A DNA stretch of 64,000 nucleotides from Methanogranum sp963676045 (GTDB lineage Archaea > Thermoplasmatota > Thermoplasmata > Methanomassiliicoccales > Methanomethylophilaceae): positions 992,001-1,056,000 of the forward strand of contig OY780938.1 of NCBI GenBank assembly GCA_963676045.1, read 5' to 3'. The position numbers and the translations under genes were made by a program. The notes beneath the pieces were generated by a model that saw only the letters and a list, made by a program, of their open reading frames with translations, was not told the DNA's origin and did no database searches. Shown piece by piece: positions 44,156 to 53,284 of this stretch. Numbering within the stretch: position 1 is the first letter of the stretch; each line of letters starts with the position of its first letter.

Positions 44156-45751
44156 ATGAGATCGAAGAGCATCATTGCTGCACTTGTTATCACGGCGTTT
44201 CTTGCCGTCCTGATAGTGTGCCCAGTTTCCAATTCGGAGGCCACTGATAGCAGCGATGTTAGTCTCATAACCAATAGCAATACTGTGGAGATCGAATCTT
44301 CAGGCTCTGCAGTACTAAATATTATAGTCACCAACAATCTTGAATACGAAGAAAATCCGACCCTTGCCAATACACGTCACATATCCATTACCTTAGTCTC
44401 TGATGATAATGTGACCGCGACAGTAGATAATAACGACTTCGAACTGGCTGGTCAAGAATTCAAAAGTTTAGCGATAAATTTGGTCGCGGACAGATACTCA
44501 TCCACAGGGTCATTTGATCTGACGATAAAAATACAGATACAGTCACTTGATTCGAGCGATACCACGATAACAACAAGCGAATACACCATAAAAATGATAG
44601 TATCGTCTTCATTAGATGATGGAGCAGGATACAACAAGATACTCGGGATATTCACAAATCCCCTGCCCAGCCCCTTCAATGAGCCTTTCGCGACAGCGAT
44701 AATATCATTCTTCATCGCAATAATGATCGGTCTGGCCATAATCCTTGTCGCCACCCCGATCCTGATGAATATCGTATTGCACGATTACGACAAACAAGAG
44801 AGGAAGAAATACAGGAGGACCGTTGAGAAATTCCTGTTCCTCATTGTGATACTCTACTCTATAGATATCTCACTGTCCGTATATGGCGCCCCAGTGGACA
44901 TCATATCCACATTCAAGACCTGGAGCGATGTGCTATACATAATACTGGGTGCGATAATAGCTTGGAACATCTACGAGGCGTTCATATCCTACACGCTCAC
45001 AAGGATACATAACGAAATAATATTAGGCGATGTGGACGATCTGTATCCAGATGAGGCCAGCGACCTGGAGCCGTTGTTCCGTCTGATAGGAAAGATCCTC
45101 ATCGCCGCAATAGCGGTCGGTGCAGCACTGGCGAGCTTCGGATTCGACCTGGCGGCTGTGATAACCAGCGCAGGACTGGTCACACTTGGAATCACATGGG
45201 GTGCCCAGAGTGTGCTCAACCAGTTCTTCAGCGGTATCGTGCTGCTCGTCACACGTCCCTTCAAGACGGGAGACCTCGTACAGATCGGTACGACGGGTAA
45301 GACGTTCAAGGTAAACAAGGTCAGCGTGATGTACACGACCTTCGAGAACTGGTCCAACGAAGAGATAATCACGATGCCTAACAACTCGGTTGCATCCTCT
45401 GCGATAACCAACATTACAGGAAAGGGCCTGATATACAAGATACATGTATTCATGACCATAGCCTATGGTGAGGACATAGACAAGGCCAAGAAGATAATGC
45501 TTGACATAGGGTCTAAGCACCCTGAAGTGATATTGGACGGTACAGTGGACCTCCCGTACATCAGAGTTACCGCATTCCAGGATTCCGCAATACAACTAAG
45601 GCTCACGGTGTTCGTAAGGGACTACAACAACTACTCTAAAGTAGAGTCCGAACTCGGTGAGGCGATCTACAAGAAGTTCATGGAAGAGAACATAAACATA
45701 CCCTTCCCACAGATGGACGTTCATGTGGATTATGCAAAAAAAGGGGAATGA
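44156..45751 (+). CDS. mscS: MscS-family mechanosensitive channel with extracellular domain
   Basis: The 531-residue product starts with a signal segment (ALVITAFLAVLIVCPVS), followed by a ~140-residue beta-rich exported domain, then five or so helices from ~178. The pore helix region (AAVITSAGLVTLGITWGAQSVLNQFFSG), the beta domain (RPFKTGDLVQIG) and the alpha/beta C-terminal domain are those of MscS. It releases solutes on hypo-osmotic shock. The exported front domain is unusual for MscS and may sense the surface layer. Confidence 0.9.
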   Translation: MRSKSIIAALVITAFLAVLIVCPVSNSEATDSSDVSLITNSNTVEIESSGSAVLNIIVTNNLEYEENPTLANTRHISITLVSDDNVTATVDNNDFELAGQEFKSLAINLVADRYSSTGSFDLTIKIQIQSLDSSDTTITTSEYTIKMIVSSSLDDGAGYNKILGIFTNPLPSPFNEPFATAIISFFIAIMIGLAIILVATPILMNIVLHDYDKQERKKYRRTVEKFLFLIVILYSIDISLSVYGAPVDIISTFKTWSDVLYIILGAIIAWNIYEAFISYTLTRIHNEIILGDVDDLYPDEASDLEPLFRLIGKILIAAIAVGAALASFGFDLAAVITSAGLVTLGITWGAQSVLNQFFSGIVLLVTRPFKTGDLVQIGTTGKTFKVNKVSVMYTTFENWSNEEIITMPNNSVASSAITNITGKGLIYKIHVFMTIAYGEDIDKAKKIMLDIGSKHPEVILDGTVDLPYIRVTAFQDSAIQLRLTVFVRDYNNYSKVESELGEAIYKKFMEENINIPFPQMDVHVDYAKKGE

Positions 45752-45896
45752 CCCCTTCTTCTTCATCTTTTGCTTTATTCTTATCGTCAATTGTTTTCGA
45801 AGATTATCATACGCATAATAAGAATTTATATAGTATAATTTGGGTTATCCGCAATAGATTTACGAAATACGAAAATCTAACAATACGGTGACAAAA

Positions 45897-46319
45897 ATGA
45901 TCGACAACCTTGACAAACACATCCTGGAAATCATGAAGAAAGATTCCAGATGCCCGTTCGTGGAGATAGCTAGCCAGTTAGGAGTATCAGAAGGAACGGT
46001 TAGGAGCAGGGTACACAGGATGACAGAGGAAGGCATAATCCGCGGATTCACGATAAAGACCAGTTCCAAGAATGTCAAAGCGCTTGTCGAGATCAGGATA
46101 GATGTGAATACCGACACTGAAGCCATAGCAAAGGAACTGGCAGGATATGACGGGGTCACAGAGGTGTTCGAGGTAACTGGCGATCAGGACATCATCGCCA
46201 TCGTCGATGTCGAATCGTCACAGAATCTTAACGAGATTATAGAGAGGGTACGTCGTTATGACAATATACTCAGTACTCGTACCCGTCTAATACTCAAGGA
46301 ACACTTTGGAGATAATTAA
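45897..46319 (+). CDS. Lrp/AsnC-family regulator of the lysine operon
   Basis: The 140-residue product has a winged HTH (~5-50, VEIASQLGVSEGTVRSRVHR) and a RAM domain (~65-140, EVTGDQDIIAIVDV). It immediately precedes dapA (1-bp gap), so it probably senses lysine and controls its own operon, like LysM in Sulfolobus. I chose the ATG at 45897, five bases after GGTGA; a GTG at 45888 is in frame. TTTATATAG at 45826-45834 may be the TATA box. Confidence 0.88.
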   Translation: MIDNLDKHILEIMKKDSRCPFVEIASQLGVSEGTVRSRVHRMTEEGIIRGFTIKTSSKNVKALVEIRIDVNTDTEAIAKELAGYDGVTEVFEVTGDQDIIAIVDVESSQNLNEIIERVRRYDNILSTRTRLILKEHFGDN

Positions 46320-46320
46320 A

Positions 46321-47190
46321 ATGTTTAAAGGCACGTCGACCGCGATCATCACGCCGTTCTCCAGGGACGGGTCCGTCGATGAGGACAGTCTCAGAAGATT
46401 GGTGGATTTCCAAGAAGAGAATGGAGTGAGAACACTCGTACCCTGTGGATCCACAGGGGAATCAGCCACGCTTTCCCATGAAGAGCACGTGCATGTTATC
46501 CAAATCGTGATGGACCAGGTGAAGAAGGCAAAGGTCCTCGCTGGAGCAGGCAGCAACTGCACCTCCGAGGCTGTGATGCTAAGTAAGAGGGCAGAGGACC
46601 TTGGAGCTGATGGTGTGCTTTCGATATCCCCCTATTATGTGAAACCTACTCAGGAAGGGATATATCAGCACTACAAGACCATAGCAGAGGCGATCAACAT
46701 ACCTTTGGTGCCATACAATGTCCCTGGAAGGACAGGGTCCAATATAGATGCCGATACCACCCTGAGGCTGGCCAAGATAGATAACATCATAGCGATAAAG
46801 GAGGCGAGCGGCAATCTCTCACAGATCGAGAAGATCATAAGGAACAGGCCAGATAACTTCGAGGTGCTCAGCGGGGACGATGCCTTGACCTATGCCTTGA
46901 TGTGCAAGGGAGCGGACGGAGTAATATCTGTCGCATCAAACTGCTGTCCTGACAAGGTATCCAATATGGTGAACCTCCTGCTGGATGAGAAGAAGGCCGA
47001 AGGAGAGGCGATCGACAAGTATCTGCATCCTTTGTTCGTAGCGCTGTTCGTGGAATCGAACCCGATACCGATAAAGTACATAATGCAGAGGCTCGGCTAT
47101 GGAAACGGATGCCCACGCCTACCGCTACTTCCGATATCTGAAGAAGCAAAGAAGAAAATAGACCCTATTTTGGAACAAATGGGCCTCTGA
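46321..47190 (+). CDS. dapA: 4-hydroxy-tetrahydrodipicolinate synthase
   Basis: DapA condenses pyruvate with aspartate semialdehyde, the first step of the DAP pathway. The 289-residue TIM barrel has CGSTGESATLS, Tyr132 in PYNVPGRTG and the Schiff-base Lys160 in IAIKEASG. First enzyme gene of the lysine operon, starting one base after the Lrp stop. Confidence 0.96.
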   Translation: MFKGTSTAIITPFSRDGSVDEDSLRRLVDFQEENGVRTLVPCGSTGESATLSHEEHVHVIQIVMDQVKKAKVLAGAGSNCTSEAVMLSKRAEDLGADGVLSISPYYVKPTQEGIYQHYKTIAEAINIPLVPYNVPGRTGSNIDADTTLRLAKIDNIIAIKEASGNLSQIEKIIRNRPDNFEVLSGDDALTYALMCKGADGVISVASNCCPDKVSNMVNLLLDEKKAEGEAIDKYLHPLFVALFVESNPIPIKYIMQRLGYGNGCPRLPLLPISEEAKKKIDPILEQMGL

Positions 47191-47199
47191 GTTGATAGT

Positions 47200-47979
47200 A
47201 TGATAAATGTGGTCGTAGGGGGTGCGACAGGCAAATTGGGATGCCTGGTATGTGATCTTATAGTCAATTCTGATGATATGCGCTTGACAGGCGCCATCGT
47301 CTCCGACTCAGGCGGACACGTAGGGGAGGAACTGTATCCTGGTGTCAAAGCCATGGGGACGAGTTCGCTTAAAGAGCTTCTCAAGGATGCTGATGTGTAT
47401 GTGGACCTCACAACACCTACGGCAGCATCGAAGATAATCGCGGACATACCCGAAACAGGTGCTAACATAGTCCTTGGGACCACTGCAGTACCTGCGGATG
47501 TCCTTGATAGGATGACGGCGAATGTCGCGAAGAACAACACATCCGCCCTCGTCTCAGCCAATTTCGCCATAGGAGTGAATGTCTTCTGGAAGATGTGCGA
47601 GATCATGGCAACATATCTCGATGATTACGACATAGAGGTCATCGAGGCGCACCACAGCGCGAAAAAGGATGCCCCGTCGGGTACCGCCGTTGAAACGGTG
47701 AAAAGACTCCAGGCCGCGACGGGCATAGAGAGGACAGTGTATGGAAGGGAAGGCGTCACAGGCCCCAGACAAAGAGAGATCGGAGTGCATTCCATCCGTG
47801 CTGGTGACATCATCGGCGACCATACAGTGATCTTCGCCAAGAACATGGAACGTCTGGAACTGACACACAAGGCCATTTCCCGCGAGGTATTAGCGAGAGG
47901 ATGTGTCACATCGATAAGATGGATGGCCTACAAGAAGGACGGAATGGTCCACAACATGAACGAGGTGTTAGGCCTATGA
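47200..47979 (+). CDS. dapB: 4-hydroxy-tetrahydrodipicolinate reductase
   Basis: DapB reduces the DapA product with NAD(P)H. The 259-residue product has a dinucleotide site VVVGGATGKLG, TTAVPADV and the catalytic EAHHSAKKDAPSGTA. It overlaps lysC by four bases (ATGA). Confidence 0.96.
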   Translation: MINVVVGGATGKLGCLVCDLIVNSDDMRLTGAIVSDSGGHVGEELYPGVKAMGTSSLKELLKDADVYVDLTTPTAASKIIADIPETGANIVLGTTAVPADVLDRMTANVAKNNTSALVSANFAIGVNVFWKMCEIMATYLDDYDIEVIEAHHSAKKDAPSGTAVETVKRLQAATGIERTVYGREGVTGPRQREIGVHSIRAGDIIGDHTVIFAKNMERLELTHKAISREVLARGCVTSIRWMAYKKDGMVHNMNEVLGL

Positions 47980-49343
47980 TCACAGTCATGAAATTCGGAG
48001 GCACGAGCGTAGGGTCTCCAGAGGCATTGAAGAGAGTTGCGAACATAATCATAAACAGTGAAGGCCAGAAGGTCGTCGTTGCATCGGCCATGTCAGGCGT
48101 GACCAATTTCCTGGTCAACGCAGCCGATATGGCCAGTGAGAAGGAGAAGGAAAAAGTATTGAATGATTTCAACGAGAAACATCTGGATACTGCTAAGAAG
48201 CTCTTCAACGAGCAACAAATGGCTGCCTTCATGAAAGAATACACGATAAGATTCGATAAATTCAAGAAATTACTCATGAATAAGAAGGCAGCTATCGAGG
48301 ACCCGTTCTACAAGGACAACCTGTCCTCCCAAGGAGAGAGATTCTCCACACTCATACTGGCACATGTATTGAAGTCGGTAGGCCACGATGCGATCGCCAT
48401 GACCTCCGAGGATTGCGGGATATGCGCGGAAGGAAAACCGCTCAACGGAAGCGCGATGCTCATCAAGACCGAGACCCAGATGACGATGAAGTTGAAGCCT
48501 GTGGTGGAGAACAACATCATACCGGTCATAACAGGTTTCTATGGGATGAATGACGACGGCAAGGTGTTGACATTCGGAAGGGGCGGTTCGGACTATTCCG
48601 CCGCCGTTGTGGCAAACGGACTGAACGCAGACGTGCTGGAGATATGGACGGACGTCAATGGATTCATGTCCGCAGACCCTAGGGTCATACCCGAGGCCGT
48701 GCGCATTGACGAGATGAATTACGCTGAGGCAGCAGAACTTGCATATTTCGGTGCAAAGGTCCTCCATCCAAGGACGATAGAGCCTGTGAGGATGAAGCAC
48801 ATCCCACTGAAGGTCAAGAATTCGTTCAAGCCGGAAGACCCTGGTACGATAATCCACCATCTGAAGAAACAAACCGACGAGATGCTGAAGAGCGTCGCTG
48901 TCAAGACGGACCTCTCCATCATATCCATCAGCTCGGCCGAGATCGCATACAGGCCGAAGATGGTGGCCAGGATAATAGAGAAGATGTCCGAGAACGATGT
49001 GATAATCTACTCCATATCCACATCACTCTCGACCGTTGCCTTCCTCATACACAACAACGATGTCAAGATGACGATGATGAAACTCAACACGTTGGAACCG
49101 GGCGACATTGAGAGGATAGAAGTGAAAAGCGACGTGGCCCTCGTATGCGCGGTCGGTGACAACCTTCTCTCGAAATGCGGGGTGTCCGGTGAGATATTCA
49201 CTGCTGTGAAGGAAGCGAAAGCGAATGTTGAGATGATATCCGAAGGTGCATCTGATGTGTCCCTGAACTTCGTAGTGCCGATGTTCAGAGTCACGGAGGT
49301 CATAAAGATCCTCCATAAGAAGTTCGTAGGTGAATGCCAATGA
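47976..49343 (+). CDS. lysC: Aspartate kinase
   Basis: Aspartate kinase starts the aspartate-family pathway. The 455-residue product has MKFGGTSVGSPEAL, the catalytic FGRGGSDYSAA and DPR region, and two C-terminal ACT domains (~305-455), the usual site of allosteric feedback by lysine or threonine. I use the ATG at 47976, which overlaps dapB, rather than the longer frame from 47901. No aspartate semialdehyde dehydrogenase gene lies in the window. Confidence 0.95.
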   Translation: MITVMKFGGTSVGSPEALKRVANIIINSEGQKVVVASAMSGVTNFLVNAADMASEKEKEKVLNDFNEKHLDTAKKLFNEQQMAAFMKEYTIRFDKFKKLLMNKKAAIEDPFYKDNLSSQGERFSTLILAHVLKSVGHDAIAMTSEDCGICAEGKPLNGSAMLIKTETQMTMKLKPVVENNIIPVITGFYGMNDDGKVLTFGRGGSDYSAAVVANGLNADVLEIWTDVNGFMSADPRVIPEAVRIDEMNYAEAAELAYFGAKVLHPRTIEPVRMKHIPLKVKNSFKPEDPGTIIHHLKKQTDEMLKSVAVKTDLSIISISSAEIAYRPKMVARIIEKMSENDVIIYSISTSLSTVAFLIHNNDVKMTMMKLNTLEPGDIERIEVKSDVALVCAVGDNLLSKCGVSGEIFTAVKEAKANVEMISEGASDVSLNFVVPMFRVTEVIKILHKKFVGECQ

Positions 49344-50596
49344 GGGATTTCGAAGGGAAGAATGGCAATATGATATTCGGCGGGATGCCTGTTACGGAGA
49401 TAGCCGATAAGTTCGGCACTCCAGTATATGTCACCGACGAGCAGAGGCTTAGGGAGAATTACAGGAATGTATACAATGCATTCTCCAAATACATGGATAC
49501 CTGGATCCATTATGCATGCAAGGCCAACACGAACCTTGCCATATTGAGCATATTGAATCAGGAAGGCAGCGGGATAGATGCTGTTTCCGTAGGAGAGGTC
49601 ATGACCTGCATCAAGGCAGGTATACCTCCAGAACGCATAATGTACACAGGTGTGAACGTGAGCGATGCTGAGCTGAAGGCCGTCACGGACATGGGCGTGA
49701 TGATCAATGTGGATTCTAGATCCGAACTGGAAAGGCTCGCGAAGATCAACAAGAAACTCCCGATATCATTCCGTGTGACCCCGGGTGTGGGATCCGGACA
49801 TAGCGACAAGGTGATAACCGGAAAGAAGGGCTCCAAATTCGGAATACCGAAGGAAGAGGTCATAAGCACCTACCTCAGAGCCAAGGAGCTCGGGTTCGAC
49901 ATCAAGGGAATACATGCACACATCGGTTCCGGCGGACAAGTGGTAGAACCATTCATGGAGATGATGGATGTGATCACAGACACCGTCAACGAACTCAAGG
50001 AGAACGGCATCGACCTCGAATTCATAGACATGGGCGGAGGCATAGGCGTACCCTACAAACTGAATGAGGATGAGATGGACCTCGACGAGCTCGCGATGAA
50101 TGTAACAGACATCATAACCGAGAACACGGACATTAAGAAGATCATCCTGGAACCGGGAAGATACATAATCTGCGACTCGACCATACTCCTCACCAGATGC
50201 GTGGACGTCAAGGACGCGGGAACGAAGAAGTACATCGGCGTGGATGCTGGGTTCAACACATTGATACGTCCTGCCATGTACGACTCATATCACTACGTGG
50301 CGATCGGCAACAAATTCGGAAGGGCTGCAACTGACAAATACGATGTTGCTGGACCGATATGCGAATCGGGTGACTTCCTCGCACATGACAGGGCACTCCC
50401 GACACCAGAGGAGGGGGACGTGGTCGTCGTTTACAATGCAGGCGCTTACGGATTCACGATGTCCAGCAACTACAATTCGAGGCCGCTGTGCGCAGAGGTC
50501 CTGGTCAACAAAGGCAAGGCGGAGATGATACGCCAGAAGGAGACCGTCGAAGAACAGTGGAGACACCAGATGATACCTGAGAGGCTCAAGAGATGA
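49340..50596 (+). CDS. lysA: Diaminopimelate decarboxylase
   Basis: LysA is the last step to lysine. The 418-residue PLP enzyme has Lys61 in HYACKANTNL, the HIGSGGQ and GGGIGVPY phosphate-binding segments, EPGRYI and CESGDFLA with the active-site Cys. AGGTGA six bases before the ATG at 49340 supports this start over 49334. It overlaps lysC and dapF by four bases each. Confidence 0.96.
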   Translation: MRDFEGKNGNMIFGGMPVTEIADKFGTPVYVTDEQRLRENYRNVYNAFSKYMDTWIHYACKANTNLAILSILNQEGSGIDAVSVGEVMTCIKAGIPPERIMYTGVNVSDAELKAVTDMGVMINVDSRSELERLAKINKKLPISFRVTPGVGSGHSDKVITGKKGSKFGIPKEEVISTYLRAKELGFDIKGIHAHIGSGGQVVEPFMEMMDVITDTVNELKENGIDLEFIDMGGGIGVPYKLNEDEMDLDELAMNVTDIITENTDIKKIILEPGRYIICDSTILLTRCVDVKDAGTKKYIGVDAGFNTLIRPAMYDSYHYVAIGNKFGRAATDKYDVAGPICESGDFLAHDRALPTPEEGDVVVVYNAGAYGFTMSSNYNSRPLCAEVLVNKGKAEMIRQKETVEEQWRHQMIPERLKR

Positions 50597-51420
50597 TATT
50601 CTGGAAGTATCATGGCATAGGGAACGACTTCATACTCCTCGACGGATCGAAGGGAGACCTGAAGATAGACATCGGATTCTGCAAGAGATACTGTGACCGT
50701 AACTTCGGTATAGGCGCGGACGGGGTCCTATACCTATTACCTGGAGAAGGCACGGACATAACCATGAGGATCATCAATGCAGATGGCTCAGAGGCGGAGA
50801 TGTGCGGCAACGGCATCAGATGCGTCGCCAAACATGCCTACGACTTCGGGATAGTGAGGAAGAAGGAGTTCACGATACACACCCTCGCCGGCGATCTGAA
50901 AGCGAGATTGAACATAGACGATGGCAAGGTATCCACTGTACAGATCGACATGGGCGCGCCCATACTCGATGCCAAAAAGGTCCCGATAAATGCCGACGGC
51001 CAATTCATCGATCAACCATTCGAAGTTGATGGCGTGAGATTCAGAGCGAATGCCGTCTCGATGGGGAATCCCCATTTCATAACATTCTCCGATCTTTCGA
51101 AGGAACAGATCAGAAAGCTAGGGCCCATCATCGAATGCCATCCGTTCTTCCCGAAGAAGACGAACGTGGAGTTCTGTAACATCAAGGATGGCAAGATCCA
51201 CATAACAGTATATGAAAGGGGAGCGGCATGGACCCTTGCGTGCGGCACAGGCGCGTGTGCCACCACAACAGCCGCCGCATTGAACGGACTAGTCCCATTC
51301 AATGTCCCCATCGACGTGCACCTGCCTGGAGGATGGCTCAAGATAACGGTCGACAGGGACCTTAGATTCGTCCTCATGGAAGGACCGGCAGAATTAGTTT
51401 ACGAAGGAAAGATCGATTAA
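50593..51420 (+). CDS. dapF: Diaminopimelate epimerase
   Basis: DapF converts LL-DAP to meso-DAP. The 275-residue product has the paired catalytic cysteines: Cys71 in EMCGNGIRC and Cys in LACGTGACATTTAA. The N-terminus FWKYHGIGNDFILLD is typical. It overlaps lysA by ATGA and is followed by dapL after 8 bases. Confidence 0.96.
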   Translation: MIFWKYHGIGNDFILLDGSKGDLKIDIGFCKRYCDRNFGIGADGVLYLLPGEGTDITMRIINADGSEAEMCGNGIRCVAKHAYDFGIVRKKEFTIHTLAGDLKARLNIDDGKVSTVQIDMGAPILDAKKVPINADGQFIDQPFEVDGVRFRANAVSMGNPHFITFSDLSKEQIRKLGPIIECHPFFPKKTNVEFCNIKDGKIHITVYERGAAWTLACGTGACATTTAAALNGLVPFNVPIDVHLPGGWLKITVDRDLRFVLMEGPAELVYEGKID

Positions 51421-51428
51421 GTGATACC

Positions 51429-52592
51429 ATGACCAAATTCGAACAATCGGAAAGACTTCAGAAGCTCCCGCCATATCTATTCGTAAGATTGGAAGAGCTC
51501 ACCGCATCTAAGAAGAAAGAAGGATGGGACCTGATAGATTTCGGAATAGGTGACCCCGACCTTCCGACCCCGAAACCCATAGTGGACGCCTTGAAGAAGG
51601 CAGCTGAGGTCAATTCGAATCAGAAATACTCATCCTCGCAGGGTGAAAGGGACCTGAGGGTGGCTGTCGCAGAATGGTACAAGAAGAGATTCAATGTAGA
51701 TCTGGACCCTGACAAGCAGGTGTGCATAACCATCGGTTCGAAAGAGGCGATATTCAATATCTCGCAGGCTTTCGTCAATTGCGGAGAGACCATAATAGCC
51801 CCGAGCCCCGGATATCCAGTATATTCAGGAGCGGCAACTCTGTTCAACGAGGCCAAATGCGTCCTTGTCCCATTGAAGGCGGAGAAGAACTGGCTTCTTG
51901 ACGTCAATGAATGCCCGAAAGGAGCCAGGATGCTCTATCTCAACTACCCCAACAATCCGACTGGTGCGACATGCAGCAAAGAGTACCTGAAAGGAGTGTA
52001 CGACTGGTGCGAGAAGAACAAGACGATCTTCTGTTATGACAATGCGTACTCCGAGATGTGCTATGATGAATACAAAGCACCATCGATACTCGAGATCGGA
52101 CCGGACGCCATAGAATTCGGGTCTTTATCCAAGACATTCAACATGACCGGATGGAGGCTGGGATATGCAGTAGGACATCCGGACCTCATAGCTGGCCTGA
52201 AGAAATGCAAAGGACAGATAGATTCCGGTGCCCCCATATTCATACAAAAAGCGGCCATAGAGGCCTTCAAGATGTATGGGCCGAACGGCGAGATACCTCA
52301 GATCGTACGCGACAACATGAAGGAATACGCTCTGAGGAGGAAGGCCCTAGTAGATGGGCTCAGAGAACTAGGATACGATGTTACGATGCCGAAGGGGACG
52401 TTCTATATCTGGTTCAACTGCGGTATGCCCTCGTTCAAATTCACTGAGAAGATGGTGGACCTCGGAATAGTGGTGACACCTGGATCGGGTTTCGGAGAAT
52501 CCGCGGAAGGATACATCAGGATGACGGTCACGGAACCGGTCGAGAGGATCCAAGAGGCCCTCGCCAGAATGAAAAGAGGAAGTTACAAGTGA
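51429..52592 (+). CDS. dapL: LL-diaminopimelate aminotransferase
   Basis: DapL makes LL-DAP from tetrahydrodipicolinate in one step, replacing the succinyl or acetyl branch. The 387-residue fold-type I PLP enzyme has LIDFGIGDPDLPTP, YLNYPNNPTGATC and the PLP lysine in SLSKTFNMTGWRLGY. Other class I aminotransferases look similar; the operon context with dapA, dapB, dapF and lysA decides the call. Confidence 0.92.
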   Translation: MTKFEQSERLQKLPPYLFVRLEELTASKKKEGWDLIDFGIGDPDLPTPKPIVDALKKAAEVNSNQKYSSSQGERDLRVAVAEWYKKRFNVDLDPDKQVCITIGSKEAIFNISQAFVNCGETIIAPSPGYPVYSGAATLFNEAKCVLVPLKAEKNWLLDVNECPKGARMLYLNYPNNPTGATCSKEYLKGVYDWCEKNKTIFCYDNAYSEMCYDEYKAPSILEIGPDAIEFGSLSKTFNMTGWRLGYAVGHPDLIAGLKKCKGQIDSGAPIFIQKAAIEAFKMYGPNGEIPQIVRDNMKEYALRRKALVDGLRELGYDVTMPKGTFYIWFNCGMPSFKFTEKMVDLGIVVTPGSGFGESAEGYIRMTVTEPVERIQEALARMKRGSYK

Positions 52593-52623
52593 ACTGAATG
52601 CGCACCTGAACCTTTTAAAAACC

Positions 52624-52637
52624 GTTTACTTTTTTAC
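52624..52637 (+). terminator. T-rich terminator after the lysine operon
   Basis: GTTTACTTTTTTAC follows dapL by about 30 bases and contains a run of six T, the type of signal that ends transcription in archaea. It lies just before the convergent CAT-like gene. Confidence 0.35.
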
Positions 52638-52638
52638 A

Positions 52639-53277
52639 TCATATGTAGAACTTATAGGAATCCATATATCTCTGTATCGAAGCTGACAATTTGCCTATAT
52701 GTATGCCGTCAACGAACGAATGATGCACCTGAACCGAGAACGGCATCATCGTCCTGCCGTTGACCTCGCGATATTTTCCCCAATCGAAAAGAGGCACCGC
52801 ATTGTCCTTTTTCCCAGGATCCGTATGCGATATCTGTGTGTATGTTATCCAAGGCATGGACGAGAAGATGAACACATCATTGCCTGGATGGCCTGAGAAA
52901 TATGTCTTCTGAGATTCTATTGCATTGGACGCTGCTGCCATGTACTCATTCATTGAATCGTACATAGGGACGTTTATTACCTTGAAAAGATCGTCATCGC
53001 CCTCCAGATGCGTGAATGTCGTACCTATCGTGTCATACAGTACGACCTTGCCATCTAAGAAACGATATCTGAACTCCTCTATCTCGTTCGCGCATTTTGC
53101 TACCGCGTATATGAATGCCAGAGTGAACGAGAGATCGTTCCTCCTTACCATGTACAGGAAATTCGTTATGTCGACATCGAATGTCACGCAGTACTGCGGC
53201 TGGGCACTGTCCCTGAAGACCGCACAATGCTGTGCGCGCCTCCAAACATCCATCTGTATCTCGGTATATTTCGACAT
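52639..53277 (-). CDS. Chloramphenicol acetyltransferase-like (CatA-type) protein
   Basis: The 212-residue product has the CAT fold pattern, an N-terminal RRAQHCAVF region, a central TFTHLEGD segment, and near the C-terminus HHSFVDGIHIGK, the catalytic His motif HHxxxDG. It transfers acetyl from acetyl-CoA in characterised members. Actual chloramphenicol resistance is not implied; many such homologues have unknown acceptors. It starts 7 bases after the pgk stop on the same strand. Confidence 0.88.
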   Translation of the reverse strand: MSKYTEIQMDVWRRAQHCAVFRDSAQPQYCVTFDVDITNFLYMVRRNDLSFTLAFIYAVAKCANEIEEFRYRFLDGKVVLYDTIGTTFTHLEGDDDLFKVINVPMYDSMNEYMAAASNAIESQKTYFSGHPGNDVFIFSSMPWITYTQISHTDPGKKDNAVPLFDWGKYREVNGRTMMPFSVQVHHSFVDGIHIGKLSASIQRYMDSYKFYI

Positions 53278-53284
53278 TTCCCTC

